Counted from the first letter of the stretch, positions 52,788 through 62,221 are shown. The stretch is DNA of 64,000 bases from G942493215 sp942493215 (GCA_942493215.1 OW818670.1:434001-498000), one strand, 5' to 3'. Translations and numbers: made by a program. Notes: generated by a model not told the origin, from the letters alone.

Positions 52788-53229
52788 TCAATTCACTCCA
52801 AACACAATTTTTTAAAATATAGTCCATTGTAATTTTAATATCAGGAAAAACAGATATGTATTCTAATTCATCCCGTGTGAACCATCCAATTTTATTGACT
52901 TCATCTTCTTGAGGTCTTTGACCAGAGTAACTAACAGGAACACCTAAATAAGTAATATCAATGTGTAAATCACCTTGCTTATTACGATTTTTTTGAATTC
53001 CTAATGGTCTAATAAAATCATCTTCTCGAGGAAAGTGTTCACCAACTAATTTTACTTTAATACCTGTTTCTTCAAAAACTTCGCGAACTGCTGTTTCTTC
53101 AGGTGTTTCATCCTCTTCAATATGGCCACCTGGTTGCACCCATTTATTAAATTTTTTATGTAAAACTAAAAGTATCTTTTTAGTTACAGGATCAATTACA
53201 AATACCGATGCACAAAAATGTCTTGTCAT
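52762..53229 (-). CDS. Nudix hydrolase
   Basis: 155-aa Nudix protein with a canonical box QPGGHIEEDE...REVFEETGI near residue 38. The length and the VQPGGHIE lead-in resemble small bacterial Nudix pyrophosphatases. The ATG at 53229 follows TATGGTGATAGT, with TATAAT a few bases further up. First gene of a three-gene operon. Confidence 0.85.
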   Translation of the reverse strand: MTRHFCASVFVIDPVTKKILLVLHKKFNKWVQPGGHIEEDETPEETAVREVFEETGIKVKLVGEHFPREDDFIRPLGIQKNRNKQGDLHIDITYLGVPVSYSGQRPQEDEVNKIGWFTRDELEYISVFPDIKITMDYILKNCVWSELNENGCFVD

Positions 53230-53442
53230 ACTATCACCATATTTATTATAACGAAAAATAGCTATAAACACAAATATTATTACCTTTTTAGTGTATATTT
53301 ATGTAAATTCTAATCGTTCATAATTTTTAATAATTACTTGTGTTCTTAAATAGTCTTTATATAGTGAGCAATTAAGTAATATTATCGAAAAACATATTTT
53401 ATAATACTTAAAACTATTTTTCAATCATATAATGTAAAGAAA

Positions 53443-53463
53443 AAAGATAACTTTGTTATCTTT
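53443..53463 (-). terminator. Terminator of mbl
   Basis: 9-bp stem AAAGATAAC/GTTATCTTT with TTT loop, overlapping the mbl stop and followed by TTTCTTTAC. Confidence 0.75.
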
Positions 53464-54445
53464 CTAGTAAGTAAAGATTATCTAATAATATACCTGTTCC
53501 TTCGGCTACACTGGTAAGAGGACTAGCAGCAACATAAACTGGTACTTTTAGTTCTTTATTAAGTAATCTATCAATACCATCGATTAATGCTCCACCACCA
53601 GTTATAACAATACCTCTATCAATTATATCAGCGGCAAGTTCGGGTGGCGTTTGTTCCAATAAGCCTTTAGTTGTTCGGACAATGGCATAAATACTATCCC
53701 TTAAGGCTTCTTCTATTTCTTCTGAACCAATCGTTACTGTATGAGGTAAACCAGTTACTAAATCACGTCCCCTTATTTCCATTTTTTCTTCCCTAGAACC
53801 CGGAAAAACTGTACCAATATTAATTTTAATATCTTCAGCTGTTCTTTCCCCAATCAATAATTTATATTTATCCTTAACATACTTCATTATCTCATTATCA
53901 AAAGCATTACCGGCTATTTTAATTGATGCACTGGTAACAATGCCACCTAAAGAAAGAATGGCTATATCGGTTGTTCCACCACCTATATCAATAACCATAT
54001 TACCTTCAGGTTTAGCAATATCTATTCCGGCTCCTAAAGCTGCTACTTTAGGTTCTTCTTCTAAAAATACTTTACGGGCGCCCGTTCGTTCTGCTACCTC
54101 TTTAATAGCATTTTTTTCTACTTGTGTTACATTAGTCGGACAACAAATAATAATTCGAGGATGCGAAAAGAAACTCTTGCCATTTACTTTATGAATAAAA
54201 TAATCCAACATTAATTCGGTGATTTCAAAATCAGCAATTACCCCATCCTTCATTGGTCTTATTGCCCTAACTTGTCCAGGTGTCCGGCCTAACATATCAT
54301 GAGCTTCTTTACCAAACGCTAAAGGTTTTTTTGTTTCTGAATCAATAGCTACCACACTAGGCTCATTTAAAATGATACCTTGTCCTTTCATATAAATCAA
54401 AACATTAGCTGTCCCTAAATCAATTCCTATATCTTTATTAAACAT
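53456..54445 (-). CDS. mbl: MreB-family cell-shape protein Mbl
   Basis: Actin-like filament protein guiding wall synthesis. IGIDLGTAN at the N terminus (phosphate 1), IDIGGGTTDIA near residue 158 (phosphate 2) and GIVITGGGALIDG near 283 (adenosine loop). The length of 329 aa is normal. The position directly after spoIIID is the same as Bacillus mbl, which favours Mbl over MreB. The start overlaps the spoIIID end by 8 nt. Confidence 0.92.
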   Translation of the reverse strand: MFNKDIGIDLGTANVLIYMKGQGIILNEPSVVAIDSETKKPLAFGKEAHDMLGRTPGQVRAIRPMKDGVIADFEITELMLDYFIHKVNGKSFFSHPRIIICCPTNVTQVEKNAIKEVAERTGARKVFLEEEPKVAALGAGIDIAKPEGNMVIDIGGGTTDIAILSLGGIVTSASIKIAGNAFDNEIMKYVKDKYKLLIGERTAEDIKINIGTVFPGSREEKMEIRGRDLVTGLPHTVTIGSEEIEEALRDSIYAIVRTTKGLLEQTPPELAADIIDRGIVITGGGALIDGIDRLLNKELKVPVYVAASPLTSVAEGTGILLDNLYLLER

Positions 54446-54707
54446 TTCGCACCTCTTTTCTATTTTGCATATATTTAACCCGTGTTGATTCACCACCTCT
54501 TAAATGGCGGATATTAATATGGTACTTTAAAACCTTATCAACACGAGTATACAATTGTTTATCTATTTTTAATAAACGATCATGTAAATCTTTGTGAACT
54601 GTACTTTTAGAAACTTTAAATATTTGGGCAATTTCTCGTACTGTTTTACCGGTTTCAATCATACAATTAGCCTCATCAATAATTCTTATATTTATATCCG
54701 AACTCAC
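54438..54707 (-). CDS. spoIIID: Sporulation regulator SpoIIID
   Basis: 89-aa mother-cell DNA-binding protein. The helix-turn-helix is at about residues 20-45 (TVREIAQIFKVSKSTVHKDL) and the basic C-terminal tail R-x-x-KE is as in Bacillus. It tunes sigma-E genes and sigK expression. The start is GTG at 54707 behind AGAGGTG. Spacing to spoIIQ is about 65 nt, with a weak terminator between. Confidence 0.94.
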   Translation of the reverse strand: MSSDINIRIIDEANCMIETGKTVREIAQIFKVSKSTVHKDLHDRLLKIDKQLYTRVDKVLKYHINIRHLRGGESTRVKYMQNRKEVRNV

Positions 54708-54759
54708 TTTAACACCTCTTAATAAAGTATATAAATGAGTCCCTCTTTTATACCAAAAA

Positions 54760-54773
54760 AGAGCCTAAGCCCT
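54760..54773 (-). terminator. Weak terminator between spoIIQ and spoIIID
   Basis: 5-bp AGGGC/GCTCT stem on the minus strand (one G-T pair) followed by TTTTTGG; partial read-through is likely. Confidence 0.4.
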
Positions 54774-55413
54774 ATAATTCATTTACGTTTTTATCATAGT
54801 AATTATCCGGATTAACTGTTTGGCCTTGAATAATTAGTTCGAAAAATAAATTATATTGAGCATCAGTCGTTATTTTGGTAGCTCCCGTTCTGGCAATAAC
54901 TTGTCCTTGCGTAACTTTATCACCTTTATTAACAACTACACTATCTAAACATTCATAAACACTTACTACGTTACTAGTATGTTGGATTTCAACTATTTTA
55001 CCTAATAGGTCATCTTCTTTTACATCCAAAACTGTTCCTGAAAGAATAGCCGTTACATCAAACTGCTCATTAGCGCCATAAACAATGCCTGTACTTTGTA
55101 AATATGTACCATCAATATAAATTAAAGATTTTTCTTGATTGGTTGCTTCAGCACTAAATTCATAATACCCTCTTATTACTTGAATATTAGGATTAGAAAA
55201 AGGTTTCATAATTACTTGATTATTTGTTTCAACAACTGGAATGGTATCATCAAAAAGCAATTTAGTTACAAACTCAAAATCATTACCACCATTAAAATCA
55301 CTCTTTTTAGTTAGAAAAAGATTATCTACTAAATATAATGCTCCCATCAAACATATACAACTAGCACCAATTATAAGGCCACTAGCCCACGGTTTTAACT
55401 TTCTTCTTCTCAT
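54772..55413 (-). CDS. spoIIQ: SpoIIQ-like M23-fold protein
   Basis: 213 aa with one N-terminal membrane helix (about 12-32) and a C-terminal LytM/M23 domain (AILSGTVLDVKED, NKGDKVTQGQVIARTG). The M23 zinc ligands are not evident: YECLDS stands where H-x-H is usual and no H-x-x-x-D is seen, so it is probably non-catalytic like Bacillus SpoIIQ. It would be the forespore half of the SpoIIQ-SpoIIIAH channel. The spoIID-spoIIQ-spoIIID-mbl order is conserved with Bacillus. Confidence 0.85.
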   Translation of the reverse strand: MRRRKLKPWASGLIIGASCICLMGALYLVDNLFLTKKSDFNGGNDFEFVTKLLFDDTIPVVETNNQVIMKPFSNPNIQVIRGYYEFSAEATNQEKSLIYIDGTYLQSTGIVYGANEQFDVTAILSGTVLDVKEDDLLGKIVEIQHTSNVVSVYECLDSVVVNKGDKVTQGQVIARTGATKITTDAQYNLFFELIIQGQTVNPDNYYDKNVNEL

Positions 55414-55467
55414 ATAAATTCACCTCTATTAAGAGTGTGAACAATTTTTTATATTTTATTCTTTTTT

Positions 55468-56382
55468 TTAAATTTTTTTTATTGATACACCTTGATAATA
55501 GTGTAAAAGGATGGCATTATACTGATATCCGTCTTTAGCCATACCTTCAGCACCATATTGACTCATACCAACACCATGACCATATCCTTTAGTTACTATC
55601 TTAACTTGATCATTATCTTGGATAATGGTGAAATAGGTTGATCTTAAACTTAAATCTTTTACTACTTGTGAGGCACTAAATGTTACATCATTAATTTTAA
55701 TCTTTTTAGTCCGTCCTGTACTAGTTTGCTCTAAAATATCTACTTTAATTACTTTATTATAATTTAATGATAACGATTTATAGAATTTATCTAATGAAAA
55801 GGTATAAGCTTCTTCAAAAACAGGAGATACTTTAGCATCCCAGCTGGAATCAACACTACGAAGATATGGTAAAGAGGCAGAAAAAACATCTTCAACATTC
55901 TCTGTTTTTCCTGTACTGGTTGAAAAAAAGAAAGCATCTACTACTTTCCCATCATACTCTAAATATTCACCACGGGTGGCTAGAACCGCTAATTTTACTT
56001 TACTAACATATTTATTATAATTATCTTTCCACGAAGCCTGTAACTGGGAATTATCCAAATAATGCTGATTAGCCGTGGTATCAACAACATCATAATCTGA
56101 TTTTTGATTAGTATCCATTCGCTTCATCGCATAACTTCTTGCTGCTACTGCTTGCGCTTTTAAGGCCTCTAATTCAAAATTTACTGGCATTTCTCCGGCT
56201 ATTACACCTGTTATATATTCTTCAAAGGGGACAACATCAATACGTCCCTCAGATACCCTTTTAACTCTAATTGTCATATTGGCTTCATATTTAAATTCTT
56301 TTTTTTCATCGGCTATTAACAAGCAAAATACGAGATAAGGAATTAGAATAACTAACAACATTATTAAAACAAACTGTTTCAT
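55468..56382 (-). CDS. spoIID: Stage II sporulation protein SpoIID
   Basis: 304-aa membrane-anchored lytic transglycosylase of the engulfment complex. One N-terminal helix (about 3-24), VVPFEEYITGVIAGEMP near residue 50, then ALKAQAVAARSYA, and the C-terminal GYGHGVGMSQYGA. The catalytic Glu is in the GEMP motif. It follows the DUF1146 gene closely. Confidence 0.95.
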   Translation of the reverse strand: MKQFVLIMLLVILIPYLVFCLLIADEKKEFKYEANMTIRVKRVSEGRIDVVPFEEYITGVIAGEMPVNFELEALKAQAVAARSYAMKRMDTNQKSDYDVVDTTANQHYLDNSQLQASWKDNYNKYVSKVKLAVLATRGEYLEYDGKVVDAFFFSTSTGKTENVEDVFSASLPYLRSVDSSWDAKVSPVFEEAYTFSLDKFYKSLSLNYNKVIKVDILEQTSTGRTKKIKINDVTFSASQVVKDLSLRSTYFTIIQDNDQVKIVTKGYGHGVGMSQYGAEGMAKDGYQYNAILLHYYQGVSIKKI

Positions 56383-56403
56383 AATATTGTTTCCTTTCTG
56401 ATA

Positions 56404-56598
56404 TTATATTATTTTAGATAAGACAAAAAAATCATACAAAAAATTGGTTATTAGATACGATAGGCATATACTAATAATAATATATACTATGCGTGCTTGC
56501 AAATATTTATTCTTTTTAAAAAAATTGTTGAAATTAATACTATCCATTGCCCATATAACAACAAATAAAGTACCTATATATAATATTGCCTTAACCAT
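56404..56598 (-). CDS. DUF1146 family membrane protein (YwzB-like)
   Basis: 64 aa with two membrane helices. The core WAMDSINFNNFF, KNKYLQARIVYI and FLYDFF match the DUF1146 consensus found near murA and spoIID in Bacilli. Function unknown. Only 2 nt separate it from rpiB. Confidence 0.8.
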   Translation of the reverse strand: MVKAILYIGTLFVVIWAMDSINFNNFFKKNKYLQARIVYIIISICLSYLITNFLYDFFVLSKII

Positions 56599-56600
56599 TA

Positions 56601-57038
56601 TTATCCCTGATAATTATCTATTTTTCTAATACGACGTAAATGTCTTTCTTGATCAGAAAAAGGAGTATTAATAAATGTTTCAACAATCTCTTTAACTAAA
56701 TTCTCATCCATATCACTATTAAGTGCTATGACATTAGCATTATTATGTTCCTTAGCCATCTGTGTTTCATGAACATTGCTTACTTTCGCACATCTTATAG
56801 TTTTAACTTTATTACACGCAATAGACATACCAATTCCTGTTCGACATATTAATATACCTAAATCAATATTTTTATCCCGCACTTCTTCCCCTATTTTAAA
56901 GGCATAATCAGGATAATCAACACTATCAACAGTATCTGTACCATAATTTATAATGTCATAATGCTCACTTTGTAAAAAAGATATTATCACTTTTTTTAAT
57001 TCAACACCGCCATGATCAGAAGCAATTCCTACTCGCAT
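56601..57038 (-). CDS. rpiB: Ribose-5-phosphate isomerase B
   Basis: RpiB/LacAB sugar-phosphate isomerase, 145 aa. ASDHGGVELK at the N terminus, TDSVDYPDYA, and the active-site Cys in LICRTGIGMSIACNK near residue 65 (CGTGIG form; here CRTGIG), then NNANVIAL. It links ribulose 5-phosphate and ribose 5-phosphate. Confidence 0.92.
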   Translation of the reverse strand: MRVGIASDHGGVELKKVIISFLQSEHYDIINYGTDTVDSVDYPDYAFKIGEEVRDKNIDLGILICRTGIGMSIACNKVKTIRCAKVSNVHETQMAKEHNNANVIALNSDMDENLVKEIVETFINTPFSDQERHLRRIRKIDNYQG

Positions 57039-57088
57039 ATTATCCTCACTTTCTTTATTTCATTATAGCATAAAAAGAGCCAAAAAAA

Positions 57089-57109
57089 AGAAGAAATTAT
57101 TTTTCTTCT
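57089..57109 (-). terminator. Terminator of rpmE
   Basis: 8-bp stem AGAAGAAA/TTTCTTCT overlapping the rpmE stop, followed by TTTTTTT. Confidence 0.7.
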
Positions 57110-57303
57110 GTAAAACCGTACTTACGATTAAATTTTTCAACCCGACCAGTTCTCGCAACTTTTGCTTGCGTACCAGTGAAAACGGGATGACATTGATTAC
57201 ATACTTCAACGTGTATTTCTGGTTTATTAGATTTTACCGTAAAAGCATTACCACAAGCACAAATAACTTGGGTGTCAACATACTTAGTTTTAGTACTTTT
57301 CAT
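57097..57303 (-). CDS. rpmE: Ribosomal protein bL31, zinc-binding form
   Basis: 68 aa with four zinc Cys: CACGN near residue 15 and CNQCHP near 36, then the FTGTQ and GRVEKFNRKYG stretch of bL31. It is the Cys-containing type, usually replaced by a Cys-free paralogue under zinc limitation. GGAGAATAATT precedes the ATG. Confidence 0.95.
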   Translation of the reverse strand: MKSTKTKYVDTQVICACGNAFTVKSNKPEIHVEVCNQCHPVFTGTQAKVARTGRVEKFNRKYGFTEEK

Positions 57304-57388
57304 AATTATTCTCCTTCCGCCATGACCAAAGTCATAGTCATTAATGCGTTTATATTATATCAACTGTTATAGGAAAATGCAAGTGTTT

Positions 57389-58036
57389 TTATTTTTTTCT
57401 ACCACCAAATAGGCTTAATAGACGTATAAAGATATTAATAAAGTCAATATATAGTTGTAAAGCACCATAAATGGCTACTTTATCAGGATCATTCATAGTC
57501 GTCATACGGTTCTTTATTCTTTGAATATCAAAAGCCACATAACAAACAAATATTATTAAACCAAAAATGATAAGTCCTAAATCAAAAGCAGCATTATTAA
57601 CAAAAACAGAAATAATAGAAGCAATAATAATACCAATTACTCCCATAAATAATATTGTGCCTATCTTAGATAAATCAATCTTTGTAAAATAACCAATTAG
57701 AGCAAAAAGTGCAAAGATAAATGCTGTTATACCAAAGACAAAGATAATTGAATCTAATTTATAAACAATAAAAATAAGGGATAATGTTATTCCTGTTAGT
57801 ATCGCATATAGTAAAAACGATATAACACAACCCACAAAACTCATCTTATTAATACGAGCGCTTAAAAATATAACTACACCTATTTCAGCTATAAGCAATA
57901 TTGGAAACAATCCTGTTGAGAAAACATTATAGACCATATTTTCATTAATAGAAACGACATATCCCGTTACAAAGGTAACTAATAAGCCAATAAACATCCA
58001 CATATAAACTTTAGCAAAAACACGTTGAAAATCCAT
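57389..58036 (-). CDS. Bax inhibitor-1 family membrane protein
   Basis: 215 aa with seven hydrophobic helices. The conserved Asp pair of the pH-sensing Ca2+ leak family is in VAFDIQRI and YIDFINIFIRLL near the C terminus. Bacterial members (YccA/YetJ) work as Ca2+ leak channels or FtsH modulators. AGAGGTGATATAGAA precedes the ATG. Confidence 0.88.
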   Translation of the reverse strand: MDFQRVFAKVYMWMFIGLLVTFVTGYVVSINENMVYNVFSTGLFPILLIAEIGVVIFLSARINKMSFVGCVISFLLYAILTGITLSLIFIVYKLDSIIFVFGITAFIFALFALIGYFTKIDLSKIGTILFMGVIGIIIASIISVFVNNAAFDLGLIIFGLIIFVCYVAFDIQRIKNRMTTMNDPDKVAIYGALQLYIDFINIFIRLLSLFGGRKK

Positions 58037-58080
58037 TTCTATATCACCTCTAGTAAATTATTATAGCACAATTATAACTT

Positions 58081-58785
58081 CTAGTCAAAGAAGGATTTTG
58101 TAACCATTGAGCCTATTTTTTGATATCCAGATCTAGATGGATGAATATCTAAAGGATTAGGTAAATAACTAGGATCATCATGAAATAATGTAAATACATC
58201 GATATATTTGATATCATATTTTTCACATATTATTCTTAATCGTTGATTACCATAATCAATAATCGGATCTAACATATCAATATTAAAATAATTATATAGT
58301 CCTATATAAACAATGTCTTCTTTGCAATATTCGCGCATTAATTTTAATAAAGAATCAACATCATCTAAAACTTCATCTAAATATTTATATAATTCATTAC
58401 TACTTAAATCTCTAATCGTAATATAACTTAAGAAATCATTGCTACCTATACTAATTGTTACTAAATCAGCTTTTATTAAAGCATTTTTAATACTTATTTT
58501 ATTATTATTTACAATAATAGTTTTATTATCTTTAATATCATTCATTAAATCAATCGTGCGATAATTATCATTAGCAAAGCCCCCAACATATCGCTCTAGT
58601 TTCTTTTTATCATTAATATAGTCTTTTACATAATCGCTATATCCATAATCATGACCGCCATATGGTGTTGCCCCTAATGCTAAAGAATCGCCTAATGAAA
58701 GATAATAGACTTTGCGATCTAAGGTAGCTAGATATATTAAAAAAGTAGATAACAAAATAATAACAAATACTAACATTTTTTTCAT
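58081..58785 (-). CDS. SGNH/GDSL hydrolase
   Basis: 234-aa secreted or membrane-anchored esterase: hydrophobic N terminus (about 3-20), block I YLSLGDSLALG with the nucleophile Ser near residue 33, SIGSNDFLS (block III Asn) near 118, and DIHPSRSGY with the Asp-His pair near 212. Similar to Bacillus YpmR. It lies downstream of murA behind a terminator. Confidence 0.87.
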   Translation of the reverse strand: MKKMLVFVIILLSTFLIYLATLDRKVYYLSLGDSLALGATPYGGHDYGYSDYVKDYINDKKKLERYVGGFANDNYRTIDLMNDIKDNKTIIVNNNKISIKNALIKADLVTISIGSNDFLSYITIRDLSSNELYKYLDEVLDDVDSLLKLMREYCKEDIVYIGLYNYFNIDMLDPIIDYGNQRLRIICEKYDIKYIDVFTLFHDDPSYLPNPLDIHPSRSGYQKIGSMVTKSFFD

Positions 58786-58804
58786 TTTTATTCCCCCAAT
58801 AAAA

Positions 58805-58822
58805 AAGTAGAATATTCTACTT
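58805..58822 (-). terminator. Terminator of murA
   Basis: Perfect 18-bp palindrome AAGTAGAATATTCTACTT followed by TTTTATTG on the minus strand. Confidence 0.75.
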
Positions 58823-58836
58823 AATTATATTAGAAA

Positions 58837-60102
58837 TTAGTTATTTAATTCCCGGAGTTCTATTTTAGCACCGACATTTTGCAATTTTTCAATAATGTTT
58901 TCATATCCTCTTAAGATATGATCAGCATCATTAATAATTGTTTCACCAGTAGCGGCTAATCCGGCTAAAACCATACACGCTCCAGCTCTTAAATCCGTAG
59001 CTGTAACTTCTGTCCCCTTTAACTCGGTAGGTCCCTTAATAGTAATCTTACGGCCAGTACTATCAACAGTAATATTAGCCCCCATATTATTTAAATACTC
59101 TATATTTTTAAATCTATTTTCATAAAGTGTTTCTTCTAAAGTAGAAGTACCATTACTAAATACTAATAAGGCTGTTACTGGTTGCTGTAAATCTGTAGCA
59201 AACCCTGGATAACCTAGAGTTCTAATCTTTATGGGTTTTAAATTATTACTTTTTGAAATAGTAATACTATCCGTCTTAATATTAAAAGGAATACCCATTT
59301 CTTTTAATTTGGATAATAAAGCATCAATATGTTCAGGAATAATATTGCTAATTAATAGATTTTCTCCCATAAGTGCTCCGGCAATTACATAAGTACCTGC
59401 TTCAATCCGATCAGGGATTACTTCTGCAAAGCCTCCTGATAAATGATTAACACCAACTATTTTTATTTCACTAGTACCTGCTCCTGTTATTTTAGCTCCC
59501 ATATTATTTAAGAAGGTTGCAATATTTACTATTTCTGGCTCTTTAGCCGCGTTTTCTAATATCGTTGTACCTCTAGCTTTAACACCTGCTAAAATGGTGT
59601 TTACAGTAGCTCCAACACTAGGCATATCGAGATAAACATGACCACCAATAAGCTCTTCAGCATAAATATGATAACATTCATTATCCTCATCAATAGTAGC
59701 ACCTAGGGCACTTAAAGCCTTCAAAGTTTGATCAATAGGACGGGCTCCAATTGAACAACCACCAGGAAAATACATATCTACTCGTCCTGTTTTTCCTAAT
59801 AAAGCTGGCATAAAATAGTAAGATGCTCTTAATTTACTAGAAATTTCTTTAGGTATTTCTCTATTAATTAAGTTTCTACTATCAATAGTCATTGTCTGTT
59901 GTTCTCTTGTTACTTTAACCCCTAGATACTTTAAAATATCAATTAAGGAAATAATATCTGCAACATCAGGGACATTGTCGATTGTTACTATACCATCGGA
60001 CAATAAAGCTGCTGGAATAAGGGCTACAGCACTATTTTTAGCACCACCCACTCTTATTTCCCCCGTTAATTTCTTATGTCCTTCAATAATTATTTGCTTC
60101 AT
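58837..60102 (-). CDS. murA: UDP-GlcNAc 1-carboxyvinyltransferase
   Basis: First committed enzyme of peptidoglycan synthesis (enolpyruvate transfer to UDP-GlcNAc). VGGAKNSAVA near residue 20, then PGGCSIGARPID with the catalytic Cys near 115, and the C-terminal DLRAGACMVLAGL. The length of 421 aa is normal. The ATG at 60102 follows GGAGGTATAT. Cys at the fosfomycin site predicts sensitivity. The gene immediately upstream is fba, an arrangement seen for murAB in Bacillus. Confidence 0.95.
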   Translation of the reverse strand: MKQIIIEGHKKLTGEIRVGGAKNSAVALIPAALLSDGIVTIDNVPDVADIISLIDILKYLGVKVTREQQTMTIDSRNLINREIPKEISSKLRASYYFMPALLGKTGRVDMYFPGGCSIGARPIDQTLKALSALGATIDEDNECYHIYAEELIGGHVYLDMPSVGATVNTILAGVKARGTTILENAAKEPEIVNIATFLNNMGAKITGAGTSEIKIVGVNHLSGGFAEVIPDRIEAGTYVIAGALMGENLLISNIIPEHIDALLSKLKEMGIPFNIKTDSITISKSNNLKPIKIRTLGYPGFATDLQQPVTALLVFSNGTSTLEETLYENRFKNIEYLNNMGANITVDSTGRKITIKGPTELKGTEVTATDLRAGACMVLAGLAATGETIINDADHILRGYENIIEKLQNVGAKIELRELNN

Positions 60103-60143
60103 ATATACCTCCACTACATCCACTATATTAATATGAGAGAATG

Positions 60144-60998
60144 TTATTTAATTGCTAAACTACTACCAAGTATATTAATTTTAGTATTGACAGCATTTTT
60201 TAAAGAATTTTCCCCACTTTTTATTATTTTTCTAGGATCATAGACATCTTTATTATTATCTAAAAATAAACGTACTGCATATGCCCAATCAATTTGAAGT
60301 TCTGTATTAAAGTTTATTTTACATATTCCACTTTTTACTGCTTTAATTAACATATCATCAGGAATACCTGTTCCTCCATGCAGTACTAGTGGTAAATTAG
60401 TTAAATTGGCTATTGTTTGCATTCTTTCAAAATCTAGTTTTGGTTCACTAGCATATAATCCATGAACACTACCAAGAGCAGGAGCTAAAAAATCAATTCC
60501 TGTTTCTTTGGCTAGTTTAACTGCTTCATTAACATCAGCATATAAAATACCAGCATCAATACCATCTTCTTGTCCACCAACATGGCCGATTTCAGCTTCA
60601 ACTGTTACCTTTCGAGGATGAGCATAATCAACTACCATTTTAGTAATCTCAATATTCTTGGGTAATTCATATTTAGATGCATCAATCATAACTGATGTAA
60701 AACCAGCATCAATGGCATTTTTACAAGATTCAAAACTACTAGCATGATCCAGATGGATAGCTACGGGAATACTAATATTTAAGTCTTTTACTAATCCTTT
60801 AACCATATTAGTAATCGTTAAATAACCTCCCATATATTTAGCTGCACCTTCCGAAACACCTAAAATAACAGGACTCTTCCTTTCTTCACAAGCTTCTAAA
60901 ACAAATCTTGTCCACTCTAAATTATTAATATTAAATTGCGGTATTGCATAATGTCCTTCTTTAGCTTTAATTAACATATTTGTCATATTTTCTAACAT
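60144..60998 (-). CDS. fba: Class II fructose-bisphosphate aldolase
   Basis: Zinc-dependent glycolytic aldolase, 284 aa. IPQFNINNLEW near residue 19, HLDHASSF with zinc His near 82, EAEIGHVGGQED near 135, GSVHGLY, LHGGTGIPD near 208 and KINFNTE. AGGTGATAGT precedes the ATG; a gap of about 40 nt to murA suggests one operon. Confidence 0.95.
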   Translation of the reverse strand: MLENMTNMLIKAKEGHYAIPQFNINNLEWTRFVLEACEERKSPVILGVSEGAAKYMGGYLTITNMVKGLVKDLNISIPVAIHLDHASSFESCKNAIDAGFTSVMIDASKYELPKNIEITKMVVDYAHPRKVTVEAEIGHVGGQEDGIDAGILYADVNEAVKLAKETGIDFLAPALGSVHGLYASEPKLDFERMQTIANLTNLPLVLHGGTGIPDDMLIKAVKSGICKINFNTELQIDWAYAVRLFLDNNKDVYDPRKIIKSGENSLKNAVNTKINILGSSLAIK

Positions 60999-61045
60999 AC
61001 TATCACCTATATAATTATAATATTTTTTTAACTAAAAGGCAAACA

Positions 61046-61573
61046 TTATACCAATAAGTAATAAACACTTATGCCAATTAATAGTAAACCACCTAACATA
61101 GGAGCAACATTACCCAATAGTTTATTTACTCTATAACCAACTGCTAAACCAAGCAAAGTAAGGCTAGAACTTAATAAGGCGAACATAGTAGCTGCTAACA
61201 TATAATTATTAGTCATAGCTTCTAAACCAATTCCCACTGAAAAACTATCAATACTAACAGCAAAACCAAAAATGACAAACTCTTTAACAGCTATATCCCT
61301 AATATTACTTTTCTTCCATAAAGAACTTACTATCATTTCTCCACCAATGAAAAAAAGAATAATAAAAGCAATGAGATTAGGATTAATTTTAATAAACGTT
61401 AGAATATTTACTCCTAAAAAGAGTCCAACTAATGGCATAATAAAATGATATATACCAACTATTATAGCTAATAAGTAGCGTTCTTTAGGTAAAAAACCCA
61501 TTGTTCCGTAAGCTAAACTTAAAGAAAAAGCATCCATGCTTAAACCAATCGCAACTAATATTATAATTAACAT
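61046..61573 (-). CDS. mntP: Manganese efflux pump MntP-like protein
   Basis: 175 aa with six membrane helices and the two-fold repeat SMDAFSLSLA (residues 12-21) and SIDSFSVGIG (about 108-117), each with the conserved Asp. This is the DUF204/MntP pattern; YtaF of Bacillus is a sporulation-linked member. No yybP-ykoY riboswitch fits in the 47 nt to spoIIR. The ribosome site lies in a hairpin (see 61588-61615). Confidence 0.85.
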   Translation of the reverse strand: MLIIILVAIGLSMDAFSLSLAYGTMGFLPKERYLLAIIVGIYHFIMPLVGLFLGVNILTFIKINPNLIAFIILFFIGGEMIVSSLWKKSNIRDIAVKEFVIFGFAVSIDSFSVGIGLEAMTNNYMLAATMFALLSSSLTLLGLAVGYRVNKLLGNVAPMLGGLLLIGISVYYLLV

Positions 61574-61587
61574 AAAAAAACCTCCTA

Positions 61588-61615
61588 TTTAAGTTTATTT
61601 AGCTAGGAGATTTTT
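61588..61615 (-). promoter_or_regulatory. Hairpin containing the mntP ribosome site and spoIIR terminator
   Basis: On the minus strand CTCCTA pairs with TAGGAG across a loop of about 16 nt, followed by GTTTTTTT and ATG. The TAGGAGG is the mntP Shine-Dalgarno and the T7 tract is both spacer and possible terminator tail. Confidence 0.5.
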
Positions 61616-61620
61616 ATACT

Positions 61621-62154
61621 TTAATTAAAATACTTATTAATTATTTCTTTGACAAAAGAACGATATTCAACATTTGTGGTTTCACTTTCTTGAGCCTCTA
61701 ATAAACAAAGTGGTGGAAAAAGAACACACCACCAATTATCACCTTTTCCTGATCCTAATGTTACTAATAAGGATTCATAATATCCTTCTGAATATTTTAC
61801 ACCTTTATATTCTTTTTCAGGAAAATAATGATAACCAAAATTAACATTATAAGAAAGTGAATAGCTTTCTTCTTTTAAGACACTAGCTACATCACTTCTT
61901 ACATTATCAAGATTACTACTAATTATATTACGTGCTTCATTGGTATTACTAGCTTTGCTTAATAAGTTATACATTGTTGTTTTCAATTCATTACTAACTT
62001 CTTTTTTAACACTCTGATCATGTTCATCATTGCTATTCGCTATTACTCTTATTCTTATAGCTTCACTAGGAATTAGTATTTTTTGATCGGCTAATTCACC
62101 CAATATTAAATATACAATTATAATTATAAGTATTAATATTATTGTCTTTTTCAT
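61621..62154 (-). CDS. spoIIR: Stage II sporulation protein R
   Basis: 177-aa secreted forespore signal that triggers SpoIIGA processing of pro-sigma-E. Signal peptide at about residues 2-22, then IRIRVIANSNDEHDQ near 33, and the C-terminal signature NWWCVLFPPLC near 142. AGGTGAT-like GGTGATAGA precedes the ATG. It lies between the DUF1292 gene and mntP. Confidence 0.95.
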   Translation of the reverse strand: MKKTIILILIIIIVYLILGELADQKILIPSEAIRIRVIANSNDEHDQSVKKEVSNELKTTMYNLLSKASNTNEARNIISSNLDNVRSDVASVLKEESYSLSYNVNFGYHYFPEKEYKGVKYSEGYYESLLVTLGSGKGDNWWCVLFPPLCLLEAQESETTNVEYRSFVKEIINKYFN

Positions 62155-62200
62155 TCTATCACCATTATATAATGGACATTATTTTAATATTTATACAAAA

Positions 62201-62221
62201 AAGAAAGCTATTCGCTTTCTT
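62201..62221 (-). terminator. Terminator of the DUF1292 operon
   Basis: 8-bp stem AAGAAAGC/GCTTTCTT overlapping the stop, followed by TTTTG. Confidence 0.75.
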
